Shown here: one piece after another, positions 1 through 6,122 of the stretch | Position numbering within the stretch: position 1 is the first letter of the stretch | Layout: every line of letters begins with the position of its first letter | NCBI GenBank assembly: GCA_012521855.1 | Contig: JAAYLO010000230.1 | Span: 1-8,355, forward strand | Length of the DNA: 8,355 bases | Source of the DNA: Halanaerobiaceae bacterium | Lineage (GTDB): Bacteria > Bacillota > Halanaerobiia > Halanaerobiales > DTU029 | Reading direction: 5' to 3' | The notes under the pieces: generated by a model | The model's input: only the letters and a program-made list of their open reading frames with translations | Told to the model about the DNA's origin: nothing | Database searches by the model: none | Program-made: the position numbers and the translations under genes

Positions 1-730
1 ATTGCGGATTTATTTCCTGTCCAAATAATTCTACCTGTATTCCAGGATTTAATTCCCTCATGTAATTCTCTGCCACAGAAAGCATACCCCCGGTACCGGC
101 ACAACAATCGTAAACAGTTACAACAAGTCCTGGCTGGGTCAATTCCTCATTATCTTCATTCAGGAGGATATTGACCATTAATTTTATAACCTCACGAGGA
201 GTATAGTGGTCCCCTGCCTCCCCATGTTCGGAAAATCTCCTTATCAATTCTTCAAATATATATCCCATTTCAATATTGCTTACTTTATCTGGGTGAAGAT
301 CTATTTTACTAAATTCAGATATGACAAGATAGAGCAGATTATTATCATTAAGTTTTGTAATCTCTTTATCAAAATCAAAATGCTCAATAATCTCTCTGGC
401 ATTTTTTGAAAAGCCATTAATATAATTTCTTAAATTACTTGCAATATTATCAGGATCAGCCAGTAGTTTTTGAAAATCATATTTGCTGGTATTATTAAAC
501 TCCTGTCCAGAGATTCTATTTAAAATAGGGTCTACATTTTGCAGCCCTGTTTTTTTCAGTAATTCATATTTTTCCAATACCTCTGGCTTGGTGTCTTCAA
601 GAACACAGTCAAACCTCCTGAGCACTGCCATGGGTAGTATTACATCACCATACTGTTCTTTTTTATATGGCCCCCTTAAAAGTTCTGCTATACTCCATAT
701 AAAGTTTACTTTTTCCTGAAAGTTGTTCAA
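1..730 (-). CDS. hsdM: Type I restriction-modification methylase subunit HsdM, N-terminal half (3' end outside window)
   Basis: Modification subunit of a type I restriction-modification system; with HsdS it methylates adenine N6 at the recognition site and with HsdR it cuts unmodified DNA. The 243 visible residues show an HsdM_N-type helical domain (about 1-150, with ILPMAVLRRFD near residue 32), the family sequence GDHYTPREVIKLM near 171, and AdoMet-binding motif I as DCCAGTGGML at 208-217. Family members are usually about 500 aa, so roughly half is visible; the NPPF catalytic motif must lie beyond position 1. The start is a TTG at 728-730, chosen because TAGGAG (739-744) sits 8 nt upstream; a GTG two codons earlier overlaps that site. 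hsdS and hsdR are not in the window. The family is clear; whether the system is intact cannot be judged here. Confidence 0.9.
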   Translation of the reverse strand, partial: MNNFQEKVNFIWSIAELLRGPYKKEQYGDVILPMAVLRRFDCVLEDTKPEVLEKYELLKKTGLQNVDPILNRISGQEFNNTSKYDFQKLLADPDNIASNLRNYINGFSKNAREIIEHFDFDKEITKLNDNNLLYLVISEFSKIDLHPDKVSNIEMGYIFEELIRRFSEHGEAGDHYTPREVIKLMVNILLNEDNEELTQPGLVVTVYDCCAGTGGMLSVAENYMRELNPGIQVELFGQEINPQ

Positions 731-1000
731 CTGTATCACTCCTACGTGCTTTTAAGTTTAAGTGCATTTAGTTACTCGTATATAAAAGTAAAAATATATC
801 TATATATGTTTTATTTCTATATATTTTTATATTTTCCTTTATATTTTGTATTCTTATGGAGTTTTGACCTTCTCTTTTGAATGTCTAATAAAACTTTACA
901 AATTTTGATAATTAAAAAATCAGCTTTAATAATACGTTTAATCCTTGTTTCAGTATTTCTAAGTATTTCTCTTGTTTTTAACCATTTCAATCATCTTTTT

Positions 1001-1092
1001 TTTACATAATTTTAATCTTTCCTGTATAATATTTAAAGATATTATACCGGAAACTGGAGGGAGATATCTTGATTATAACTGTGAGTATTTAG
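1001..1092 (+). promoter_or_regulatory. Orphan plus-strand promoter with operator-like palindrome, RBS and seven-codon frame
   Basis: TTTACA (1001-1006), an 18-nt spacer and a consensus TATAAT (1025-1030) form a good sigma-A promoter. The -10 box lies inside a perfect inverted repeat, TATAATAT and ATATTATA (1025-1032 and 1039-1046), the usual place for a repressor operator. Downstream, GGAGGG (1056-1061) sits 7 nt before a TTG (1069-1071), but the frame stops after seven codons at TAG 1090-1092. All plus-strand expression signals are present without a gene. I infer that an autoregulated gene was lost or truncated here; a small regulatory RNA is an alternative. Confidence 0.5.
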
Positions 1093-1119
1093 AATTATTA
1101 CCAGGAGACAATTTACCTA

Positions 1120-1193
1120 TTTATATTTTCAGGCAGAGAGTATAGAGTTCTATTTATCAATTTCTGTTAAACTCATTTTGTTGTTTAGAACAA
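1120..1193 (-). repeat. Leader-like direct repeat, copy A
   Basis: Aligns without gaps to 3985-4058 (offset 2865 bp, same orientation): 50 of 74 positions identical, and 33 of 43 in the core 1129-1171. On the minus strand it reads TTGTTC, 16 diverged bases, TTTAAC, then the conserved block containing ATTGATAAATA. Unlike copy B it has no gene directly after it; hsdM starts about 400 bp further on. It may be the promoter and leader of a lost gene, or one end of an old duplication. Confidence 0.5.
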
Positions 1194-1229
1194 TCCTGCT
1201 CAAGTTAAAAATTAATTTTTCTATTTTAG

Positions 1230-1288
1230 TTGGATAGGCTACACTAAATAGGACAATTTAATTCCAAACAATGATATAATAAAAATAT
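1230..1288. repeat. IS terminal inverted repeat, orfB-side end
   Basis: Begins TTGGATAGGCTACACTAAAT and matches the reverse complement of 2622-2680 at 58 of 59 positions; the only difference is A against G at repeat position 37. Confidence 0.95.
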
Positions 1289-1343
1289 GATATGTCAACA
1301 CTTTTTTGGACATATTTAAACCGAACAATTTATTTAACAGTGT

Positions 1344-1460
1344 ATGAATTTATTGGTAATTATAAGATTGCCTTTTTGGCTTCGTCAAGGGTAAAATGAA
1401 CTCGCTACGCTCGCCCTTGACAAAACCAAAGGCAGTCTTACCATATAGTTACAAATTCAT
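1344..1460. repeat. Large imperfect palindrome at the 3' end of orfB
   Basis: The outer arms ATGAATTT (1344-1351) and AAATTCAT (1453-1460) continue inward through related GGTAA, AAGAYTGCCTTT and TGGYTTYGTCAAGGG blocks. The innermost exact stem is GTCAAGGG with CCCTTGAC (1384-1391 and 1414-1421) around a 22-nt loop containing CTCGCTACGCTCG. The last codons and stop of orfB lie in the outer arm. It could terminate or protect the transposase mRNA, or shield the element from outside transcription; the role is inferred. Confidence 0.7.
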
Positions 1461-2331
1461 CACATATTTATCTTGAAATCTATTAGGCTGGCTTTCTTTT
1501 CCCTTATATTCCATTGGGGTAAGATAATCTAGTGATCCATGTAGTCTGTGGTTATTGTACCAATTTATATAATCAGCTAACTCTATATACAGATGCTCTA
1601 GATTATCAAATATCTTACCCTTTATAAACTCCGTTTTTAATATATTATATAGACTTTCAGCGACTGAATTATCATAGGGGCAACCTTTACTGCTCAAAGA
1701 TCTTTCTATCCCGAAGGCATCTATCACTTCATCAATTAATTTATTTTTAAACTCATTGCCCCTATCTGTATGGAATATCTTTATCTCTGTCAGGGGATAT
1801 CTACAGTTCAGGAATGACCTATATACAAGTTCTGCGGTTTTATTTTTGCCAACAGAACAACCTATGATCTCTTTATTATGCAAATCCAGTAAAACGCATA
1901 TATACGACCATCGGCCGTTTACCCTTACATATGTAAGGTCGCTAACAACTCCCTCTAGCTTAGCCCTATTATTAAGTTCCCTATACACTGTATTTCCTGT
2001 TCTGTTCTCATTGCAGCCCTGTCTGCTCACCTTGTACTGGGCTACGGTATAACTGGATACCAATGCATATTTCTTCATGATTTGCCCTATTTTGCGCCTG
2101 GATGCCGTTATTCCTTCCCGCTCTAGCTGCTTCTTGATCTTTCTGGTTCCATAATTGTTTCTGCTTTCTCTAAATATTCTAATTCAAGTTTTACTTCTTC
2201 TTCAGAAATCTTGCTAGCTTTTTGCCTGGTATTAATATGGTAATATACAAGACTTCTTGGGACCTTAAGAAGTTTACACATTGCGCTAATACTGTATTTA
2301 TCCCTGTTGGAGATAATTAGGTCTACTTTTT
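1449..2331 (-). pseudogene. IS3-family transposase OrfB (DDE integrase), disrupted by a 1-nt frameshift
   Basis: Catalytic subunit of the IS3 transposase, normally made as an OrfAB fusion by -1 frameshifting. From the slip site at 2326-2331 the -1 frame reads KVDLIISNRDKYSISAM and ends near EEEVKLE. The family sequence then resumes one frame over as IRIFRESRNNYGTRKIKKQL, the HTH_21-like segment. Restoring one A near 2183-2184 (GAATT to GAAATT) joins the two cleanly, so one base seems to have been lost. The downstream part, read from the internal ATG at 2078, has the complete DDE triad: D47 (SDLTYV), D105 (HTDRG) and E141 (NSVAES), with the 35-residue spacing between the last two typical of IS3. 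A sequencing error is the main alternative to true inactivation. Confidence 0.88.
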
Positions 2332-2601
2332 GCCTGGTATTAGCGCTGCCTGCTTTAAAATATCATTTTCCATTTCTAGTTGCTTTACTCTTTTTCTTAA
2401 TGCAATTAATTCCTTTTCCTCTTCAGTGCGGTTATCGTTAATGTCAAGTGAACCTGAATTATTAAGCCTTTCGACCCATGTTTTGACCGTGGATTTTGCA
2501 ATACCATACTCCCTATTGATGTCAGCCAATGATTTACCGCCGTTAAATAAAGCTACTATTTGTTTCTTAAATTCTTCCTCGTATCGTCTTCCTCTTGCCA
2601 T
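2323..2601 (-). CDS. IS3-family transposase OrfA
   Basis: DNA-binding partner protein of the IS3 transposase, 92 aa. It has a helix-turn-helix at about residues 5-48 (GKSLADINREYGIAKSTVKTW) and a C-terminal leucine-zipper-like coiled coil (ELIALRKRVKQLEMENDIL), which in this family drives multimerisation and terminal repeat binding. The start is ATG 2599-2601, because GGGAGG sits 7 nt upstream; the ATG at 2614-2616 lies against that site and is unlikely. The gene begins about 20 bp inside the end of the terminal repeat. It ends GGC AAA AAG TAG, with the slip run directly before the stop. It appears intact. Confidence 0.9.
   Translation of the reverse strand: MARGRRYEEEFKKQIVALFNGGKSLADINREYGIAKSTVKTWVERLNNSGSLDINDNRTEEEKELIALRKRVKQLEMENDILKQAALIPGKK
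2326..2331 (-). other. Candidate -1 programmed frameshift site (A5G run)
   Basis: The minus strand reads C AAA AAG TAG at the end of orfA. Slipping back one base on the A run enters the orfB frame (AAA GTA GAC CTA). IS3 elements usually use A AAA AAG; here the first base is C, so slippage may be weaker. Inferred from family behaviour. Confidence 0.5.
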
Positions 2602-2621
2602 CTTAATTCCTCCCATGACAT

Positions 2622-2680
2622 ATATTTTTATTATATCATTGTTCGGAATTAAATTGTCCTATTTAGTGTAGCCTATCCAA
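2622..2680. repeat. IS terminal inverted repeat, orfA-side end
   Basis: Inverted partner of 1230-1288 with one mismatch in 59. It reaches to about 20 bp before the orfA start, so any orfA promoter must lie in or overlap the repeat. Confidence 0.95.
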
Positions 2681-2843
2681 TTTTTCATAACAAATGTTAC
2701 TGTCTAGCGATAACAAAGACACACACGATCAATCGTGATTATTTTCATTTAACTAATATAATACGAATTTAAGCCATTTCTAACTCTCACTAAAATCTAA
2801 AAGAGTAAATTCTGTTTGATTAATTCTCCCCCCTAAAATACCG

Positions 2844-3965
2844 TTATCTAGATTTTTGCTGCTCACAAATATAATCAATTATCGACTTATAATATTTAGA
2901 GACTGACTTACCTATAATATTTTCAATTCTATTTTTTAAACTTTCATTTGGATCCACTAAAATAACTTTACTATTCTCAGATAGATTTAATAGTAATAAT
3001 TGGCCATTAGTATCTTCCGGCCTAAAACTATAGCCTATTATATGTAATTCTTCAGTATTTCTAACTAAATCAAATGCTGCACGCCATATGCTATAAAAAA
3101 TTTTTGAATCAAAAGGCTTTACAAATGAAGGTAATATCCAATGCGGATGATATGTTCCTAAGTAACCTTTTGATATTTTTCTAGATACTTTTCCTGAAGG
3201 TTTTTTAGGAGCCCTTGATAACAAATCATGAAACTCTTTAAAGAAAAAATCCCATTTTTCGTAATTGTCCAATTTTATTTTTATATTATCTGGTTTTAAA
3301 CCATGTGAAAAAAACATTAAAGAGCCATGCATTTTATATATATACGTTTTTGATATTCGACCGGCATTATCCAAATCATTTAAATCACTATCATGTTCAA
3401 ATGAATTAATACCAATATAACCGCCAAGAGGAGACCATAATTTTTTATCCCATAAACCTTTCTCCAATAATAGATCATAGTTAAAATTGATAAAGCTATC
3501 GTTTTCTTTTACTAATGAGGTAAATTTATTTAAGATTTCATTTTCTTTTAAATCTTGAAAAACAATGTATAAATAAGTTGATATAGCATTTTTAAGATAC
3601 TCTATTTTACCTATATATGGAAATGGAATTACTGGATAAGGGCATACTTCAGCTTTTTGTTCGTCAAACTTGAAGTGTGCGCTATATTCATGGTGAATAT
3701 CTAAAAGTGTAAGCAAATATTCTAAATTTTCTCTTACTCCACCATAAATCTTTTTTTGATCTTCCTGGTTAAATCTCGCTTTAGCCAACAGTTCTATTTT
3801 ATTTATAAAATCATTCAGTTTTTCAAATAACTCAACACGATTAGAAGATCCCTCTCTGCATTTTTCTTTTTCATAAGCAACTTTAATATAATCCCATAAT
3901 TGCCACATAAGTGGAGCATTTGCAACTGCATGCGAAAATCCTGCTCCAATGATATATGTACGCAT
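2844..3965 (-). CDS. SIR2-like domain protein, probable antiphage NAD+ hydrolase
   Basis: A 373-aa protein with one recognisable SIR2-like Rossmann domain. Visible motifs: nucleotide-binding loop YIIGAGFSHA (4-13), FINFNYDLLLEKG (158-170) with the NFNYD signature, catalytic-type His213 in KMHGS, then LHIIGYSFRPEDTN (307-320) and VILVDPN (334-340). In known systems (Thoeris ThsA, DSR, SIR2-HerA, short-Argonaute SIR2) such domains deplete NAD+ on infection and stop growth. Residues 20-150 are helical and unassigned, and could hold a sensor or oligomerisation part. No HerA, Argonaute or TIR gene is nearby. The start is ATG 3963-3965, with AAGGAGGG (3971-3978) 5 nt upstream; an ATG 20 codons earlier has no such site. 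No terminator is seen before the IS. The fold is well supported; substrate and trigger are inferred. Confidence 0.82.
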   Translation of the reverse strand: MRTYIIGAGFSHAVANAPLMWQLWDYIKVAYEKEKCREGSSNRVELFEKLNDFINKIELLAKARFNQEDQKKIYGGVRENLEYLLTLLDIHHEYSAHFKFDEQKAEVCPYPVIPFPYIGKIEYLKNAISTYLYIVFQDLKENEILNKFTSLVKENDSFINFNYDLLLEKGLWDKKLWSPLGGYIGINSFEHDSDLNDLDNAGRISKTYIYKMHGSLMFFSHGLKPDNIKIKLDNYEKWDFFFKEFHDLLSRAPKKPSGKVSRKISKGYLGTYHPHWILPSFVKPFDSKIFYSIWRAAFDLVRNTEELHIIGYSFRPEDTNGQLLLLNLSENSKVILVDPNESLKNRIENIIGKSVSKYYKSIIDYICEQQKSR

Positions 3966-3984
3966 CTTTTCCCTCCTTAGTTTA

Positions 3985-4058
3985 TTCACATTATTAGACA
4001 GATAGTGTAAAGCATTATTTATCAATCTCCGTTAAATCTATACTATCATCCGGAACAA
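3985..4058 (-). repeat. Leader-like direct repeat, copy B, directly upstream of the SIR2 gene
   Basis: Partner of 1120-1193 (50 of 74 identical, no gaps). The TTGTTC and TTTAAC hexamers are conserved, the 16 bases between them match only 5 times, and the block downstream is conserved again. That pattern fits a promoter plus a transcribed leader. Copy B ends about 20 bp before the SIR2 start codon. Confidence 0.5.
4031..4058 (-). promoter_or_regulatory. Candidate promoter of the SIR2 gene
   Basis: Minus-strand TTGTTC (4053-4058), 16 nt, TTTAAC (4031-4036). The match to sigma-A consensus is modest, but both hexamers are kept in the other repeat copy while the spacer is not. This would give a leader of about 60 nt. 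An alternative in the same place is TTTACC, 17 nt, TAGTAT. Confidence 0.3.
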
Positions 4059-4154
4059 GTGAGGTAAAACTAACACAAACATACTATTCTTGCTTTAGAG
4101 AAGTTAATGCCGTTTTTTTCTTGCCCCCTCACCAAAAAATATATCCACAATTTG

Positions 4155-4445
4155 TTATCTTTTATCAAATAGCAACTCTTGGTAACACATTAGTTGCTTT
4201 CTTACTACAAATCTAAACGAATAATTATAAGCTTCATCTTTAGAAGCTTTTATTATTCTCTCCACTCCCTTTATAAACACTTCAGTATTCCCATAATCTT
4301 CAATAATCATTAACTTTTCAAAGCTGTCTATTTGTTTCCGTATAGTTCTTTTCTGTATGAAGATTAATGGTTTTAAGACTTGTACAAAGTTCTGAAAATG
4401 TTCATAAAAACCCAATATCATTGTATTAATAAATGAAATAAACAA
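4155..4445 (-). CDS. Hypothetical short reading frame upstream of the SIR2 gene
   Basis: Not recognised. The frame is 96 codons from a TTG at 4443-4445, or 88 from an ATG at 4419-4421; neither has a good ribosome binding site. It is open without a stop back to a TGA near 4498, so it may be the C-terminal remnant of a longer gene. The N-terminal part is hydrophobic and aromatic (FISFINTMILGFYEHF), and the rest is mixed and charged, rich in K, E and R. It lies between the decayed transposase remnant and the SIR2 gene, about 190 bp upstream of the SIR2 start. A small SIR2 partner is possible, but the missing start signals favour a remnant. Confidence 0.3.
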   Translation of the reverse strand: MFISFINTMILGFYEHFQNFVQVLKPLIFIQKRTIRKQIDSFEKLMIIEDYGNTEVFIKGVERIIKASKDEAYNYSFRFVVRKQLMCYQELLFDKR

Positions 4446-4554
4446 ATCTAGAATAACGGTCCAATCCCCTAATTTTATAGAAAACCTTTGAAGTCCTCAC
4501 TTATTCTTAGTTATTTATTTTGTTGCAATAAATGAATCTGGTTTAATTTTTTCT

Positions 4555-4935
4555 TTATGATCTAATGAATTCATCTCTAAACCCCCTATTGATCCACTTT
4601 TGAGCTATTTTGACTCTGTCGGCTACCTGGGGTTTACGGAATCTCTTAAGTCTCTTAAAATACCCAGTTCCAGTTTTTTTCAGCAAGTAATTTTTTTAGT
4701 TGATCATTTTCTGTGCTGACTTCTTTCAGCCTGTTTTTTAATTTCCTTAAATTGTTTTTCTTTCTCTTTAGAGAGAGAGATTTAATTGAACCATTAAGCT
4801 TAGCCTTTTTACCCAGGAATATACTGTATGTTTTGATATTCCATGCCTTCTGGCTACTGATGCAATATTACCTATTTCTCATCATTCTTTAACAACCTGT
4901 TCTTTTAATTCATCTGAATAATTATGTTTATTCAT
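4555..4935 (-). pseudogene. Decayed transposase remnant (HTH orfA plus start of orfB, IS3-like)
   Basis: Reading from ATG 4933-4935, with a GAGGGA-like site 7-8 nt upstream, the minus strand gives MNKHNYSDELKEQVVKE, then two stops, then EIGNIASVARRHGISKHTVY in the same frame. The sequence shifts frame to NGSIKSLSL and KEVSTENDQLKKLLAEK, and shifts again to ELGILRDLRDSVNPR. An orfB-like piece follows (VKIAQKWINRGF) and is lost near 4555. Pieced together this is a typical transposase HTH plus coiled coil. Two stops, two frameshifts and the missing orfB body show it is long dead. It is not a copy of the IS at 1230-2680. It begins directly beyond the truncated dGTPase fragment. Confidence 0.8.
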
Positions 4936-5010
4936 AATTATGTCCCTCTATTCATTTCAATTCATTTCATTATCTCTTCTTCAATCATTTTCTCCAATTC
5001 TGTTAGGGGG

Positions 5011-5382
5011 CTATATAGAAACTATTTCCCGCAATATCTTTTCTCCTTCATGTCCAAAGGGAGCATGACCCAAATCATGACCTGTTGCAATAGCGACCGC
5101 CAGCTCTACATTGAGACTTAATTTTTTACATAGGGTAGCACTAACTGATGCAACATGATTCACATGTTCTATACGTGTACAAATGTGATCATTTCGAGTA
5201 GCGAAGAATACCTGGGTCTTATGTTTTAGCCTACGATAAGCAGTACAGTGTAATATTCTGTTATAATCCCGCCAGAAATCACTGCGAATATCGTCAAGCC
5301 TTTGGTATATATCTGATTGCCTTTTCACAAATATATCCCATTGATCATTTCCTTTTACCGCTGCAACTTTAGAAAATGGCAT
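5011..5382 (-). pseudogene. Truncated dGTPase-like HD-domain nucleotidohydrolase (N-terminal third)
   Basis: dGTPase/dNTPase enzymes hydrolyse dNTPs to nucleoside and triphosphate. The 123 residues contain YRRLKHKTQVF (49-59), the DH..TRIEHVNHV segment (65-77, first metal His at 73) and GHDLGHAPFGHEGEKIL (101-117) with the H102-D103 pair. Homologues are usually 330-500 aa. The family likeness stops at about residue 120, and a TAG follows at 5011-5013, so the later metal-binding Asp and all C-terminal helices are missing; no other piece of the gene is visible in the window. The start is ATG 5380-5382, because AGGGAGGT sits 7 nt upstream; an ATG eight codons earlier overlaps it. Its frame ends about 75 bp before the transposase remnant, which suggests an insertion or deletion scar. 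It cannot be an active enzyme as it stands. Confidence 0.85.
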
Positions 5383-5537
5383 AAGGCCTACCTCCCTATA
5401 AATCATATTGTTATTTTAGCTAATTAATGTGGTTGCAGTAGTTTTATAACCTAACATGCTTAGTCAACATGATAATTTGACTTCCTAAAACTCGAAACAT
5501 CAATACTGTGTTATATGTAATGGTGCTTAATGTAAAA

Positions 5538-6122
5538 TTACTCAAGTTTTATTTCCTTTATTTCCATTTCTATTATTTTCCTGGTTCCTCCATCATCTGG
5601 TTCAGCTTCATCCCAATCATGTCCATACATCCAGTCTATATTTCTTACTAAAAAATCAAATTCAATCCAGCGTTCTTCAATTATTAAAGTAAAAACATAT
5701 GCTAATCTATTAACCATGAATTTATTCAGTACTTTCATATCTTCATCAGAAAGTTTATTGTTTGGATGTGCATGCATATCTTCAACCGGACCATTTCTAA
5801 AAGCGAAGTGTGTTATTGCCTTTGAAATCATATTAAGATTTTCAATATTAAAAATTTGATCCTTAACTTTCAAATTCATTTTTCTTGCCTTTTCTGTTTT
5901 GCACAGAAGCAATTCATCAAGTATAACATCTCTAAGCGTTATTCCCAGTTTTTTTCGCCGATAGGTAATTTTAGATTGTTTAACTTCAAATAACTCTGCA
6001 AGAATTCTATCTGTCTTTCTTTCATCTATGAATAGTTGTTTTAATTCTTCACTTGATAAATCTTCTACTTTAAGCGTTTCACCATTATTTTTTCTCTTTA
6101 TTAACTCTTCATAGAGACTCAT
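5538..6122 (-). CDS. Hypothetical protein, 194 aa, possible N-terminal helix-turn-helix
   Basis: Function not recognised. AAGGAG lies 7 nt before ATG 6120-6122, so the start is secure. Residues 1-35 are acidic and helical (DLSSEELKQLFIDE). Residues 37-60 (TDRILAELFEVKQSKITYRR) look like a helix-turn-helix of the kind that decides when to bind DNA. The C-terminal half is a compact domain with GPVEDMHAHPNNKLSDEDM (111-129), NKFMVNRLAYVFTLI (133-147) and a final YGHDWDEAEPDDGG (166-179). There is no signal peptide or membrane segment. It is the first gene of the A+T-rich stretch beyond the flavodoxin terminator, so it has its own transcription start. A regulator or an accessory-element protein is my guess only. 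Confidence 0.75.
   Translation of the reverse strand: MSLYEELIKRKNNGETLKVEDLSSEELKQLFIDERKTDRILAELFEVKQSKITYRRKKLGITLRDVILDELLLCKTEKARKMNLKVKDQIFNIENLNMISKAITHFAFRNGPVEDMHAHPNNKLSDEDMKVLNKFMVNRLAYVFTLIIEERWIEFDFLVRNIDWMYGHDWDEAEPDDGGTRKIIEMEIKEIKLE

Larger units (their letters stand above)
731..1229. other. A+T-rich gene-poor stretch between hsdM and the IS element
   Basis: About 500 bp without a convincing coding region. Positions 760-850 are almost pure A/T with short repeated ATATATAG-like units and probably include the hsdM 5' region, but no clear minus-strand promoter stands out. The stretch also holds the plus-strand promoter and palindrome at 1001-1092 and one copy of a leader-like repeat (1120-1193), both listed separately. 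It looks like the debris of at least one lost gene. Confidence 0.6.
1230..2680 (-). mobile_element. IS3-family insertion sequence, about 1.45 kb
   Basis: Bounded by near-perfect terminal inverted repeats of 59 bp with one mismatch. Inside are orfA (HTH) and orfB (DDE integrase) in overlapping frames on the minus strand, the classic IS3 arrangement. IS3 elements normally end in TG...CA, which would put the exact ends at 1231 and 2679. No 3-4 bp target duplication is visible: the left flank is AGT (or TAG) and the right flank ATT (or TTT). With the frameshift in orfB, this copy is probably not self-mobile. It sits between the leader-like repeat A and the SIR2 gene. Confidence 0.93.

Noticed and set aside
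206..719. Two plus-strand frames of 67 and 78 codons
   Set aside because: They lie opposite the clear HsdM reading frame and have no recognisable content.
800..1000. Lysine-rich minus-strand frames (about 55 codons from TTG, and MIEMVKNKRNT)
   Set aside because: No ribosome binding site, low-complexity A+T-rich composition, and frames broken by stops; chance is sufficient.
731..1229. Possible CRISPR array or tandem repeats in the A+T-rich stretch
   Set aside because: The ATATATAG-like units are irregular with no spacer pattern; this is low-complexity sequence only.
1756..2052. 98-codon plus-strand open frame
   Set aside because: It lies wholly opposite the DDE domain of the transposase and shows no family features or ribosome binding site.
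2724..2737. Short palindrome CACGATCAATCGTG downstream of the SIR2 gene
   Set aside because: The 2-nt loop is too tight for a terminator hairpin and no T tract follows; a protein site is possible but unsupported.
2840..4464. Inverted similarity ACCGTTATCTAGATTT (2840-2855) and ACCGTTATTCTAGATTT (4447-4463 minus) flanking the SIR2 gene and the short frame
   Set aside because: Only about 16 bp with one indel and no extension; not enough to claim mobile-element ends.
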